The position numbers were made by a program, and so were the translations under genes. The notes beneath the pieces are model-generated. The model was given only the letters and a program-made list of their open reading frames with translations. It had not been told where the DNA came from and searched no databases. Shown here piece after piece: positions 34,633 through 44,077 of a stretch of DNA of 64,000 nucleotides; the first letter of the stretch is position 1, and each line of letters starts with the position of its first letter. Source of the DNA: Oscillospiraceae bacterium (lineage in GTDB: Bacteria > Bacillota > Clostridia > Oscillospirales > UBA929); assembly GCA_031265355.1 (NCBI GenBank), contig JAISCT010000060.1, positions 56,389-120,388 on the forward strand. The letters run 5' to 3'.

Positions 34633-35309
34633 ATCGGTATGCGGACGTCGCGGGCAAGTTCCCGCGCGAGGTGGTCCTGCTGCGCGGGACAGGCTGTTTT
34701 CACAAACGGTGTCTGTTTTGCGACTACGACAACGACGCCGCCGCCGACCCCTTTCCGGACAACCGCCCGGTGCTGGCGCGGGTGACGGGCGTGCGCGGCG
34801 TGCTGGACGTCGTCAACTCAGGTTCGATTCACGAGCTCGACGCGCGGACGATGGCGCTTCTGGGCCGCATGCTTACCGAGCGGCGGATCCACACGCTCTG
34901 GGCCGAGGCGCACTACGCCTATGCGCCGCGGCTGCAGGAGATCCGGGATCAATTCTCCGGGGTGACGGTCCGTTTCCGGACCGGGCTTGAGAGCTTCGAC
35001 CCCGCCTTCCGCCACCGGATGCACAAAGGCATCCCGGACGTATCGCCGGAAACGGTGCGCGCGCATTTCGACGGCGTGTGTCTTCTCGTCGGCGTGGAGG
35101 GCCAGACGCGCGCCGGCGTCGCCCGCGACATCGCCTGCGCGGCGCGCCTCTTCGACCACGTGAGCGTCAACGTGTTCTGCCCAAATACAACGCCGATACG
35201 GCGCGATGAGGCTCTGACGGACTGGTTCCTGACCCATCTCGCTCCCCATGTGCGTGCGCTCCCCAACTGCGAGGTGCTGACACACAACACCGACCTGGGC
35301 GTGGGCTAG
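34629..35309 (+). CDS. queL: Radical SAM protein, probable queuosine lyase QueL
   Basis: A 226-residue radical SAM protein translationally coupled to the queuosine-precursor importer. The cluster motif is GCFHKRCLFCDYDND, a CX4CX2C arrangement instead of the canonical CX3CX2C. Further motifs are VVNSGSIHELD, FRTGLESFDPAFRHRMHKG and NVFCPNTTPIRRD. QueL of gut clostridia frees queuine from queuosine and is encoded with YhhQ; the function here is inferred from that known pairing. A tRNA-guanine transglycosylase would be needed to use the product but is not in the window. Confidence 0.7.
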   Translation: MNRYADVAGKFPREVVLLRGTGCFHKRCLFCDYDNDAAADPFPDNRPVLARVTGVRGVLDVVNSGSIHELDARTMALLGRMLTERRIHTLWAEAHYAYAPRLQEIRDQFSGVTVRFRTGLESFDPAFRHRMHKGIPDVSPETVRAHFDGVCLLVGVEGQTRAGVARDIACAARLFDHVSVNVFCPNTTPIRRDEALTDWFLTHLAPHVRALPNCEVLTHNTDLGVG

Positions 35310-35471
35310 CGCGGGGCATAAAATGGCACTCCTCTTGTGTCGAGAGCACAGCTGGCGCGCATGACCACGAAAAGAAAAAGCGAAAATTATTCCGTGAATA
35401 TGAAACCCAAAGTCAGCTTTTTGCGATATTATAGGTGACGGCCGTCAAGAAAGAAAGCAGAGGTGACAGCG

Positions 35472-35807
35472 GTGGATGAACAAAACGCGCTTCGTGCGTT
35501 GCAGAAAAAAGACGAAGCGGCGCTTGCGTGGTTCATTGACCGCTATACCGCATACATCAATACCATTGTCTATAACATCATCGGAAGTATAATGACAGTA
35601 TCTGATGTTGAGGAAGTCACCTCCGATGTATTCCTCGCGTTCTGGTCAAACGCCGATAAAGTCAAACCTGATAAAATCAAAGCATACCTTGGAGGCGTCG
35701 CTCGCAACAAAGCAAAGAACAAGATAAGAGAGCTCGGGCAGGACTTGCCCTTGTTCCGTCGTCATAATATTATTTATCAAAATATTCCATATCCCTGCAA
35801 ATTTTGA
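35472..35807 (+). pseudogene. Truncated ECF-type RNA polymerase sigma factor
   Basis: About 111 residues. The first 97 are a normal ECF sigma N-terminus: region 2 with DEAALAWFIDRYTAYINTIV, VSDVEEVTSDVFLAFW and KIKAYLGGVARNKAKNKIRE. After ELGQDLPL the text becomes unrelated and stops, so region 4, which binds the -35 element, is missing. The GTG at 35472 lies 5 bases after GAGGTGA. It is a decayed gene unless region 2 alone has a use. A broken nuclease gene follows. Confidence 0.7.
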
Positions 35808-35879
35808 GACAAAAATTATTTTCGAAGAACTTGCGAAATGGGGTGTGGCGTGGTATGCTATAAACAAAGAGGTGGCACG

Positions 35880-36412
35880 ATGGGCGCGAACAAAAAGTAC
35901 AAAGACAGTGTTTTTACGTTGCTGTTCGGCGAACCGGACAAAATGGCGGTCTGCTGGAATTGGAAGTGACAGTCTACAACGTCAACACTGGGCACAACCG
36001 GGAGATCGTAGAGCGCAGCGAATCGTTAAACGGATACGCGGTATTCATTGAGCGTGTGCGGCACTACCAAGCCACAGGTTTGCCGCTTGAAGAAGCGATA
36101 AAAAAGGCTGTGGACGACTGCGTTTCGAGCAGTATACTGACGGGTTTTTTGAACAATCTATCATCCGAGGTGAGGAACATGCTATTTACGGAATTTAAGC
36201 TCGACGACGCCATAGTGGTTTGGCGCGAAGAAGGGTTCGAGAAAGGCGTTGAGGAAGGGCGTAAGGAAGGGCGCGAGGAAGGCATTGAGATTGGTATATA
36301 CAAAGTTGCTAAGAACATGATTGCCTTCAGCACGCCGCCCGAACAGGTGGCGGCGGCAACAGGGCTACCGCTGGATGAAGTTGTCAAGTTGTCAAAAAAG
36401 GGAGAACACTAA
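35880..36412 (+). pseudogene. Rpn/PD-(D/E)XK-type transposase with internal deletion and frameshift
   Basis: The 5' end encodes MGANKKYKDSVFTLLFGEPD, the standard N-terminus of this family. At about 35945 the frame changes and the text jumps to the C-terminal half: LEVTVYNVNTGHNREIVERS, then LNGYAVFIERV and a charged EKGVEEGRKEGREEG tail. Most of the PD-(D/E)XK nuclease core is deleted. The C-terminal frame (35960-36412) is open for 150 residues but has no own ribosome binding site. Confidence 0.75.
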
Positions 36413-36449
36413 AATTTTACACAAGCCCCTACGTTGAGAAAGAAGGCGT

Positions 36450-36482
36450 CGCTCACCTCCTAAGGAGTTGAGCGATTTTCTC
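36450..36482 (+). terminator. Terminator-like hairpin after the Rpn remnant
   Basis: CGCTCAcCTCC (36450-36460) pairs with GGAGtTGAGCG (36464-36474), followed by ATTTTCTC. The stretch 36483-36660 beyond it shows no credible gene. Confidence 0.6.
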
Positions 36483-36666
36483 ATGTTCGATCCTTCCCCA
36501 GAATCCACACGCTGGTACCAAAGATGTCGGAGTGGTATCCTCAGCAAATTTTATTTTTCAAGCGACGCCCAAAAAACGACCTCGGCATCGTGGAACGCAG
36601 TCTACAGAATCTCCTCCGGTGTATCGATAGGCAATGTGGGGATACTGCAGGGCTTTATGTTCCATT

Positions 36667-36699
36667 TTGAATATATATTCATTATATTCAAAATTCATC
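36667..36699 (+). promoter_or_regulatory. ARG box pair upstream of the arginine cluster
   Basis: TGAATATATATTCA at 36668-36681 is a perfect 14-bp dyad that equals the ArgR/AhrC consensus (TGAAT-N4-ATTCA). A weaker box, the complement of ATGAATTTTGAATATA, follows directly at about 36683-36698. Adjacent boxes bound by an ArgR hexamer are the rule for arginine genes. Confidence 0.8.
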
Positions 36700-36801
36700 C
36701 TTTCCCTCTCAGCCTTATCTCGGTCGCCATTTTTCGTGATTTTCTCCATAATTTTCGCACTCATTTTAAGGATTTTCCCTTCCTGTTGGTGCAAAAACTA
36801 G

Positions 36802-36830
36802 TTGCATATTTATTCAGTCCGTGTTATCAT
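36802..36830 (+). promoter_or_regulatory. argG promoter overlapped by a further ARG box
   Basis: TTGCAT (36802-36807) and TATCAT (36825-36830) are 17 bases apart, 30 bases before argG. TGCATATTTATTCA (36803-36816), one mismatch from an ARG box, covers the -35 hexamer and part of the spacer. With the upstream pair this suggests repression by looping or occlusion when arginine is plentiful. Confidence 0.7.
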
Positions 36831-36860
36831 AATCCCATACCATTGAACAGGAGGCGCGGT

Positions 36861-38072
36861 ATGAAACAGGTACGCAAGGCGGTGCTGGCCTACTCGGGGG
36901 GGCTGGACACCTCGATCATCATCCCCTGGCTGAAGGAAAATTACGGCTGCGAAGTCATCGCGGTGGCCGCCGATGTGGGGCAGGGCGCGGAACTCGACGG
37001 ATTGGAGGCAAAGGCCAAGCGGACCGGGGCGTCCGCCTGCTTCATCGAGGATCTGCGGCAGACGTTTGCGGACGAGTACATCATCCCCACCCTCCAGGCC
37101 GGCGCGGTCTACGAGGGGCGCTACCTGCTGGGCACCTCATTTGCCCGCCCCGTCATCGCCAAGCGCATTGTGGAGATCGCGCTGCGCGAGGGCGCGGACG
37201 CCATCGCCCACGGCTGCACCGGTAAGGGCAACGACCAGGTGCGCTTCGAGTTGACGATCCAGGCCCTGGCCCCGCATATGACGATCATCGCCCCGTGGCG
37301 GGAGTGGGACCTGCGCTCGCGGGAAGATGAGATCGCCTACGCCGAGGCGCGCGGCATCCCACTGCCCATCACGCGGGAGACCAACTATTCCAAGGACAAA
37401 AACCTGTGGCATCTGTCCCACGAAGGCCTCGATCTGGAGGACCCGGCCTCGGAACCGCTGTACGACAAGATTCTTGAACTTGGCGTGACACCGGAGAAAG
37501 CGCCCGATACGCCCGTGTACGTGTCCGTCGGCTTCACACAGGGCCGCCCGGTCAGTTTAAACGGCGAGACGCTGGACACCGTGACCCTCATTCAGAAACT
37601 GAACGCGCTGGGCGGCGCGCACGGCGTCGGCCTCGTCGACATCGTGGAAAACCGCCTGGTGGGCATGAAGTCCCGCGGCGTGTACGAGACGCCCGGCGGC
37701 ACAATCCTCTACCGCGCCCACGAAGCCCTCGAAACCCTCACGCTGGACCGCGACACCCTGCACACGAAACAACGTCTGGCGATAAAATTCGCCGAGCTCG
37801 TCTACTACGGCCAGTGGTTCACCCCGCTGCGGGAGGCGCTTTCCGCCTTCGTCGCCAAGACCCAGGAGACTGTGACCGGCGCGGTGCGTCTGAAACTCTA
37901 CAAGGGCAACATCACCCTCGCGGGGATCACTTCGCCCCACTCCCTCTATGACCAAGAGCTCGCCTCTTTCGGCGAAAGCGCTTACAATCAGAAGGACGCG
38001 GAGGGCTTCATCCGCCTCTTTGGTCTGCCTGTCCGGGTCGGGGCGCTAAAACGGGAGAATCCACCGACATGA
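36861..38072 (+). CDS. argG: Argininosuccinate synthase
   Basis: Joins citrulline and aspartate with ATP to give argininosuccinate, the penultimate step of arginine synthesis. The 403-residue protein has the PP-loop motif [16 protein letters not shown], the citrulline/ATP site [15 protein letters not shown] and the family text [15 protein letters not shown]. The ATG at 36861 is fixed by AACAGGAGG 7 bases upstream; the open frame continues upstream through the operator region but is not coding. First gene of the arg cluster; its stop overlaps argH (ATGA). Confidence 0.96.
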   Translation: MKQVRKAVLAYSGGLDTSIIIPWLKENYGCEVIAVAADVGQGAELDGLEAKAKRTGASACFIEDLRQTFADEYIIPTLQAGAVYEGRYLLGTSFARPVIAKRIVEIALREGADAIAHGCTGKGNDQVRFELTIQALAPHMTIIAPWREWDLRSREDEIAYAEARGIPLPITRETNYSKDKNLWHLSHEGLDLEDPASEPLYDKILELGVTPEKAPDTPVYVSVGFTQGRPVSLNGETLDTVTLIQKLNALGGAHGVGLVDIVENRLVGMKSRGVYETPGGTILYRAHEALETLTLDRDTLHTKQRLAIKFAELVYYGQWFTPLREALSAFVAKTQETVTGAVRLKLYKGNITLAGITSPHSLYDQELASFGESAYNQKDAEGFIRLFGLPVRVGALKRENPPT

Positions 38073-39541
38073 AGAACACATCGAACCGCACCACGCCGCA
38101 CCGGTACACAGGCGCCGCCGGGAAATTGTGGGCCGGGCGTTTTCAGAAGGACACCGACGCCCTCGTGGGGGACTTCAACGCCTCTCTCTCCTTCGATGCC
38201 CGCCTGTATCGGGAGGACATCGAGGGCAGCGTCGCCCACGCGGCCATGCTGGGCGCGCAGGGCATCATCCCGCCGGAGGACGCCGAGGCCGTCATCGCGG
38301 AACTGGGCCGTCTGCTGACAGACATCGAGGAGGGCCGCGTGACGCTGACGCCCGAGGCCGAGGACATCCATATGAACGTCGAGCAGCTCCTCACCGCGCG
38401 TCTCGGCGACGCCGGCCGCCGCCTGCATACCGCTCGCTCCCGCAACGACCAGGTGGCGCTCGACCTCAGACTGTACCTCAAAAAGCAGATCTGCGCGCTT
38501 CATGGCCTGACCCTCGCGCTGCAGGACACGCTGGCGACCCTCGCCGAAGCGCACGTCGGCACGGTGATGCCCGGCTACACCCACCTGCAGCGCGCGCAGC
38601 CTATCACGCTGGCACACGCATTGACGGCATACGCCGAGATGCTCTCGCGGGACGTGACGCGGCTGGAGGACTGTCACCGGCGCATGGACGTCTGCCCACT
38701 GGGCGCCGGCGCGCTGGCCGCCACAACCTATCCAATCGACCGGGCACGGACGGCGCGGGACCTCGGCTTCGCGGACGTCACGCCCAACAGCCTGGACGCC
38801 GTGGGCGACCGGGACTTCTGCATTGAGCTGTGCGCCGTGCTGTCCATTCTTATGATGCATCTCTCGCGGCTCGCGGAGGAGGTTATCCTCTGGTGTTCGT
38901 GGGAATTCGGCTTCGCCGAGCTGGACGACGCCTACTCAACCGGCTCGTCGATCATGCCGCAGAAGAAGAATCCGGACGTCGCCGAGCTGGTGCGCGGTAA
39001 GACCGGCCGGGTCTACGGCGATCTTATCGCGCTGCTCACCGTCATGAAGGCGCTGCCGCTCGCTTACAACAAGGATATGCAGGAGGACAAGGAGCCCGTC
39101 TTTGACGCGGTGGACACCGCCCGGCAGTGTCTCTCGGTGTTCGCGCCCATGCTGGCCACACTCACCTTCCGGCCCGAGGCCATGCGGCGGGCCGCGGCCT
39201 CCGGATTCCTCAACGCCACCGACTGCGCGGACTACCTGGTGCGGCGCGGGTTGCCCTTCCGCGAGGCGTACGGGATCGTCGGGCGCCTGGTGCGGCTGTG
39301 CCTCGTCCGGGGCAAGGATTTAGAAGGGCTGACGCTGGAAGAATTTCACTCCGTCTCGGAGCACTTCGACGCGGACGTGTACGACGCGCTCGCGCTGGAC
39401 GCCTGCGTGGCGGCCCGAAATGTCCCCGGCGGCCCGGCGGCGGCGCAGGTGTGCGCGCACATCGAGGCCCTGCGCGCCTTTCACCGGGCTCACAGGAATT
39501 TCTCAAGCGTGCCGCGCGCCGGCAGTGGGAAGACCCTATGA
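38069..39541 (+). CDS. argH: Argininosuccinate lyase
   Basis: Splits argininosuccinate into arginine and fumarate. The 490-residue protein belongs to the fumarase/aspartase superfamily and has the signature [16 protein letters not shown], whose loop Ser is catalytic. KLWAGRF lies at the N-terminus and [18 protein letters not shown] in the middle. It is translationally coupled at both ends (ATGA overlaps with argG and argC). It carries a roughly 15-residue N-terminal extension before the conserved start. Confidence 0.95.
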   Translation: MKNTSNRTTPHRYTGAAGKLWAGRFQKDTDALVGDFNASLSFDARLYREDIEGSVAHAAMLGAQGIIPPEDAEAVIAELGRLLTDIEEGRVTLTPEAEDIHMNVEQLLTARLGDAGRRLHTARSRNDQVALDLRLYLKKQICALHGLTLALQDTLATLAEAHVGTVMPGYTHLQRAQPITLAHALTAYAEMLSRDVTRLEDCHRRMDVCPLGAGALAATTYPIDRARTARDLGFADVTPNSLDAVGDRDFCIELCAVLSILMMHLSRLAEEVILWCSWEFGFAELDDAYSTGSSIMPQKKNPDVAELVRGKTGRVYGDLIALLTVMKALPLAYNKDMQEDKEPVFDAVDTARQCLSVFAPMLATLTFRPEAMRRAAASGFLNATDCADYLVRRGLPFREAYGIVGRLVRLCLVRGKDLEGLTLEEFHSVSEHFDADVYDALALDACVAARNVPGGPAAAQVCAHIEALRAFHRAHRNFSSVPRAGSGKTL

Positions 39542-40515
39542 GCGCCGCGCAGAGCCGCCGCAGGGCGGCGATCCGCGTCTTCATCGACGGGCAGGCGGGG
39601 ACCACCGGGCTGCAGCTGGGGACCCGGCTGCGCGCGCACCCAGGCGTCGAACTGCTGACCGTCTCCTCAGACCGGCGCCGCGACGCAAAATCTCGGCAGG
39701 CACTGTTTGACAGCGCGGACGTCGTCTTTTTGTGCCTGCCGGACGACGCGGCGCGGGAGGCGGTGCGCCTGGTGACAAACCCGGACACCTGGATCATCGA
39801 CGCCTCCACCGCGCACCGGACGGCGCCCGGCTGGACTTACGGTCTGCCGGAACTCTCTCCTCTGCACCGGGCCGCCCTGGGGCAGGCAAAGCGCATCGCG
39901 GTTCCCGGCTGCCACGCCACCGGCTTCGCGGCCGTCGTATATCCGTTGGTCGCCTGCGGCCTGCTGCCGCCCGGCACGCCTCTCACCTGCACTTCCCTCA
40001 CGGGCTACTCCGGCGGCGGAAAGGTGTTGATCGCCCGTTATGAAACCGGGCGGACGCCCGACGACGCGTTGCGCGCACCGCGCCCCTACGCGTTGGGGCT
40101 GACACACAAACACCTGCCGGAGATGCAGTCCGTATGCGGCCTCGACCGCCCGCCGCACTTTTACCCGGTGGTGGGCGACATGGCGCGGGGGATGCTGGTG
40201 TCCGTACCGCTGTGGGCCCACCAGCTCACACGGCCCGGCGGGACCCGCGCCGTGTGGGAGCTTTTGTCCAGCCATTACGCACACAGCCGTTTCGTCCGCG
40301 TGCCGCCCCTGGGTGCGGCGGACGCGCTGGAGGCGGGCTTTCTCGATCCTACGGCCCTGAACGGCACGAACCTGCTGGAACTCTTCGTGTTCGGTCACGA
40401 GACGCAGACACTTGTGGCGGCCCGGCTCGACAATCTGGGCAAGGGCGCCTCGGGCGCGGCGGTGCAGTGCATGAACATCGCCTGCGGCCTGCCCGAGGAC
40501 ACAGGTCTTATGTAA
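39538..40515 (+). CDS. argC: N-acetyl-gamma-glutamyl-phosphate reductase, short type 2 form
   Basis: Reduces N-acetylglutamyl phosphate to the semialdehyde with NADPH. The catalytic Cys125 lies in AVPGCHATGF and the N-terminal Rossmann motif reads FIDGQAGTTGLQL. At 325 residues with this GQAGTTG motif it belongs to the shorter ArgC type 2 group. The ATG at 39538 overlaps the argH stop. The open frame further upstream is the shadow of argH. Downstream comes a 112-base gap containing repeat copy B. Confidence 0.93.
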   Translation: MSAAQSRRRAAIRVFIDGQAGTTGLQLGTRLRAHPGVELLTVSSDRRRDAKSRQALFDSADVVFLCLPDDAAREAVRLVTNPDTWIIDASTAHRTAPGWTYGLPELSPLHRAALGQAKRIAVPGCHATGFAAVVYPLVACGLLPPGTPLTCTSLTGYSGGGKVLIARYETGRTPDDALRAPRPYALGLTHKHLPEMQSVCGLDRPPHFYPVVGDMARGMLVSVPLWAHQLTRPGGTRAVWELLSSHYAHSRFVRVPPLGAADALEAGFLDPTALNGTNLLELFVFGHETQTLVAARLDNLGKGASGAAVQCMNIACGLPEDTGLM

Positions 40516-40526
40516 CATCCAGTTTA

Positions 40527-40599
40527 GTACCTTGTTGCCGCGAAGCGGCAACAAAAAACAAGAATTTGGGTTGTGGGTTGCAGGTGCAACCCACATTAG
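40527..40599 (-). repeat. 73-bp two-hairpin dispersed repeat, copy B
   Basis: Exact reverse complement of 24278-24350, with no mismatch over 73 bases. It lies between argC and argJ, starting 12 bases after the argC stop. Its two stem-loops may affect expression of the downstream arg genes. It is the only sizeable gap in the first four arg genes. Confidence 0.9.
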
Positions 40600-40626
40600 T
40601 ATCCAGGAAAATGGAGCTGATAGCTT

Positions 40627-41847
40627 ATGTTCCAGGTTGTCCCCGGCGGGGTGACGGCGGCCCCCGGTTTCATGGCGGCGGGTCTCCACTGCGGCATCCG
40701 CCGGAATCAAACCAAACCGGACCTCGCGCTGGTGCTGGCTGACCGCGGCTGCGCCGCCGCCGCGGTCTACACGACCAACCGCGTTCAGGCGGCGCCGATC
40801 GCCGTGACGCGGGCACATCTGGCCGACGGGCGGGCCCGCGCCATCCTGGCCAACAGCGGCTGTGCCAACGCCTGCGCCCCCGACGGGCTTGAAAACGCAC
40901 GCCGCGCCTGCGCCGCCGCCGCCGCCGCTCTCGGCCTGTGCGAGACGGATATCATCGTCAATTCCACCGGTGTCATCGGCGTGCCGCTGCCCATCGAGGC
41001 CATCGAGGGCGCCCTGCCGGCGCTGGCCGGCGCGCTCTCCCGGGCAGGCGGTACTGACGCCGCGCTCGCCATCATGACCACCGACACGCGACCCAAGGAA
41101 ACCGCCGTCACCACAGAGATCGACGGCCGGCCCGTTACGGTGGGCGGCATGGCCAAGGGCTCCGGTATGATCCACCCCAACATGGCGACGATGTTGGCCT
41201 TCCTCACCACCGACTGCGCCATCGCACCCGGACCTCTGCGCGCCGCGCTGGCCGACTCCGTGCGCCGCACCTACAACCGCGTCAGCGTGGACGGGGACAC
41301 CTCCACCAACGACATGACGGCCGTCCTGGCCTCCGGCGCGGCGGGGCACCCGCCGATCGAGAGCCCGGACGACTCACGCTTCGCGCTGTTTTTGGAGGCG
41401 CTCGACGCCGTCAACCTGACGATGGCACGCGCCATCGCCCGGGACGGCGAGGGAGCCACCCGCCTGCTGGTCTGCCGCGTGCACGGCGCCGACAGCGAGG
41501 CGGACGCCGAGACCCTCGCAAAGGCGGTGATCACCTCGTCGCTCGTCAAGACGGCGCTGTTTGGCGCCGACGCGAACTGGGGCCGCGTGTTGTGCGCGCT
41601 GGGCTACGCAGGGGCGCCCCTGCGCCCGGAGGCCGTGGAGGTGGCGTTTTTGTCGACGGCCGGCCGGGTTGTCGTCTGCCGCGGCGGCGAGGGGCTGCCC
41701 TTCGACGAATCGCTGGCCAAGGAGATCCTCTCTCAGGAGGAGGTCACTCTTGAGGTCGGCTGCGGCGCGGGCGGCTGCGGCGCGGAGGCCTACGGCTGTG
41801 ATCTCAGCTACGACTACGTGCGAATCAACGGCGACTATCGGACATAA
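40627..41847 (+). CDS. argJ: Bifunctional ornithine acetyltransferase/N-acetylglutamate synthase
   Basis: Moves the acetyl group from N-acetylornithine to glutamate, recycling it, and in bifunctional forms also acetylates glutamate with acetyl-CoA. The 406-residue precursor cleaves itself before Thr188 in GMIHPNMATMLAFLTTD. Other motifs are ILANSGCANAC and IIVNSTGVIGVPLP. GGAG lies 10 bases before the ATG. Because no separate argA or argE is present, ArgJ probably supplies the first and fifth steps. Confidence 0.95.
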   Translation: MFQVVPGGVTAAPGFMAAGLHCGIRRNQTKPDLALVLADRGCAAAAVYTTNRVQAAPIAVTRAHLADGRARAILANSGCANACAPDGLENARRACAAAAAALGLCETDIIVNSTGVIGVPLPIEAIEGALPALAGALSRAGGTDAALAIMTTDTRPKETAVTTEIDGRPVTVGGMAKGSGMIHPNMATMLAFLTTDCAIAPGPLRAALADSVRRTYNRVSVDGDTSTNDMTAVLASGAAGHPPIESPDDSRFALFLEALDAVNLTMARAIARDGEGATRLLVCRVHGADSEADAETLAKAVITSSLVKTALFGADANWGRVLCALGYAGAPLRPEAVEVAFLSTAGRVVVCRGGEGLPFDESLAKEILSQEEVTLEVGCGAGGCGAEAYGCDLSYDYVRINGDYRT

Positions 41848-41976
41848 AGCTCTGTGAAACAGCTCTTAACGCACGCCGACGCGCCCCCTGCCCCATCACC
41901 CTGAACCATTGATCTCAAAGGCGAAATCGAGCGCGTTTGACCCGCGGGCCGGACGCGTCCCGAAAGGATGGACTCC

Positions 41977-42831
41977 ATGCTCTCGAATGTCGACAAGGCG
42001 CGGCTGCTGTCGGAGGCGCTGCCCTACATCCAAAAATACAACAAGAAGACCGTGGTGATCAAGTACGGTGGCAGCGCCATGCTGGAGGACGCGCTCCGAC
42101 GCGCCGTCATCAGCGACATCGTGCTCCTCTCCCTCGTGGGGATCCGCGTCGTCGTCGTGCACGGCGGCGGTCCGGAGATCAAGGAGATGCTCACCAAGAT
42201 CGGCAAGGAGCCGCGCTTCATCAACGGCCTGCGCCACACCGACGAGGAGACGATGGAGGTCGTCCAGATGGTGCTGTGCGGCAAGGTAAACAAGGCGCTC
42301 ACCCAGCTCATCGGCGAGCTGGGCGGCCGGGCGCTGGGCCTGTCCGGCCTGGACGGGCGGCTGCTGACCGCCCGGCGGCTCGACGGAGACTATGGCCTCG
42401 TCGGCGAGCTTGAGAACATCGACCCAGCGCCGCTGATTACGGCGCTGGACAATGGCTATATTCCCGTCGTTTCCACCGTGGCCGGCGGCGCGGCACCGGG
42501 CGCCGTCTACAACATCAACGCCGACACGGCGGCGGCCCGCCTCGCGGCCCGCCTCGCGGCGGAAAAGCTCATTTTGCTGACCGACGTACGCGGGCTCATG
42601 CGCGTCCCGGAGGACGAGACCACGCTGATCCCCATGGTGACGCTGTCGGAGGTGCCGCCGCTGCTCAAGAGCGGCGTCGTCCGGGGCGGGATGATTCCAA
42701 AGGTCTCCTGCTGCGTTGAGGCGTTGCGCGCCGGCGTACGGCGCACCCACATCCTCGACGGCCGCATTCCGCATTCCATTTTGATTGAAATGCTCTCCGA
42801 CGAGGGCGTCGGCACGATGATTTTGAAATAA
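41977..42831 (+). CDS. argB: Acetylglutamate kinase
   Basis: Phosphorylates N-acetylglutamate, often the arginine-inhibited step. The 284-residue amino-acid kinase has VVIKYGGSAM, VVVHGGGPEI and the C-terminal ATP-site text SCCVEALRAGVRRTHILDGR. The N-terminal helix before VVIKYGG (LLSEALPYIQKYNKKT) is the kind found in arginine-sensitive hexameric forms. The ATG at 41977 is favoured because AAAGGA lies 8 bases upstream; the ATG at 41968 overlaps that site. Confidence 0.95.
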   Translation: MLSNVDKARLLSEALPYIQKYNKKTVVIKYGGSAMLEDALRRAVISDIVLLSLVGIRVVVVHGGGPEIKEMLTKIGKEPRFINGLRHTDEETMEVVQMVLCGKVNKALTQLIGELGGRALGLSGLDGRLLTARRLDGDYGLVGELENIDPAPLITALDNGYIPVVSTVAGGAAPGAVYNINADTAAARLAARLAAEKLILLTDVRGLMRVPEDETTLIPMVTLSEVPPLLKSGVVRGGMIPKVSCCVEALRAGVRRTHILDGRIPHSILIEMLSDEGVGTMILK

Positions 42832-42843
42832 AGGTGTGAGACG

Positions 42844-44025
42844 ATGCAGCAGATATTTGAGACCTACGCGGCGCATGTGCTCCCCACATACGGGCGCTTT
42901 CCCGTGGCGTTTGTGCGCGGGGTGGGCTGCCGTCTGTACGACGCGGCGGACCGCGCGTACATCGACTTTGCCTCCGGCATCGGCGTGAACGCAGTGGGGC
43001 ACGCGCACCCCGTCTGGGTCGAGGCCGTGGCGCGCCAGGCCGCCACGCTGACACACGTGTCAAACCTCTATTACAGCGAGCCCGGCGGGCGTCTGGCGGC
43101 GCGCCTCACGGCACTTTCCGGCCTGCGCGGCGTCTTTTTCGCAAACTCGGGTGCGGAAGCCAACGAGGGCGCGATCAAAGTGGCCCGCAAGTACAGCCAC
43201 GACCGCTACGGGCCGGACCGCTCCACCGTGGTAACGCTCTCCGGTTCTTTTCACGGGCGCACGGTCACGACGCTGGCCGCCACGGGGCAGACGGCATTTC
43301 ACCGGCATTTCGGCCCGTTTACCGCGGGGTTCAGGCACGTGCCGCCGGGCGATTTTGAGGCCTTGGCGGCACAGCCGGACGATGTGTGCGCCGTATTGCT
43401 GGAGCCCGTGCAGGGCGAAGGCGGCGTGTGGCCGCTGGACGGCGGTTATGTCCGGCAGGTGGCGGCGCTCTGCCGCGAGCGAGATTGGCTGCTCCTCTGC
43501 GACGAGGTGCAGACCGGCATCGGCCGTACCGGAGACTGGTTCGCCTTCCAGTCGCTGGGGGTTGAGCCCGACGTCGTAACCTTCGCCAAGGGGATCGCCG
43601 GCGGATTGCCGTTCGGCGGCTTTCTGACCGGCGCGCGCGCGGCGGACACGCTGGGTCCCGGCGACCACGCGACGACCTTCGGAGGCACGCCGCTGTGCTG
43701 CGCGGCAGCGCTGGCCACGCTGGACATCCTGACGCCGGTGCTGCCCGGCATCAAGGCCAAGGGGGCGGCCCTCCGGCAAACCATTGCGGAGATGGGACTG
43801 CCGCGCGTGACTGGTACGCGCGGCGCGGGCCTCATGATCGGCGTGGCCCTGGCGTCGGGCGAGGCGCCCCGCGACTGGGCGGAGAGATTGCTGCGCGCAG
43901 GGCTCGTCGTCCTCACCGCCGGGCAGGATGCCCTGCGGCTGCTGCCTCCGCTTGTCATCGGCGATGACGATATCGCCGCCGGTCTCTCGATCTTCCATAC
44001 CACTTTAGGCGGTGTTAGTAAATAA
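42844..44025 (+). CDS. argD: Acetylornithine aminotransferase
   Basis: PLP enzyme that makes N-acetylornithine from the semialdehyde and glutamate. The 393-residue fold-type I protein has the cofactor lysine at Lys249 in VTFAKGIAGGLPFGG, with FANSGAEANEGAIKVARKY and LLLCDEVQTGIGRTG. It starts 12 bases after argB, with AAGGTG upstream. Some homologues also serve lysine synthesis. Confidence 0.94.
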   Translation: MQQIFETYAAHVLPTYGRFPVAFVRGVGCRLYDAADRAYIDFASGIGVNAVGHAHPVWVEAVARQAATLTHVSNLYYSEPGGRLAARLTALSGLRGVFFANSGAEANEGAIKVARKYSHDRYGPDRSTVVTLSGSFHGRTVTTLAATGQTAFHRHFGPFTAGFRHVPPGDFEALAAQPDDVCAVLLEPVQGEGGVWPLDGGYVRQVAALCRERDWLLLCDEVQTGIGRTGDWFAFQSLGVEPDVVTFAKGIAGGLPFGGFLTGARAADTLGPGDHATTFGGTPLCCAAALATLDILTPVLPGIKAKGAALRQTIAEMGLPRVTGTRGAGLMIGVALASGEAPRDWAERLLRAGLVVLTAGQDALRLLPPLVIGDDDIAAGLSIFHTTLGGVSK

Positions 44026-44077
44026 CGTTTACAAAATGCGCGCCGGATTTTAGCGTACCGGCGAGGAGGGGGACACC

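Noticed and set aside
39667..41349. 560-residue minus-strand frame across argC and argJ
   Set aside because: It runs antisense through two certain enzymes and through the repeat, and its sequence is low in complexity.
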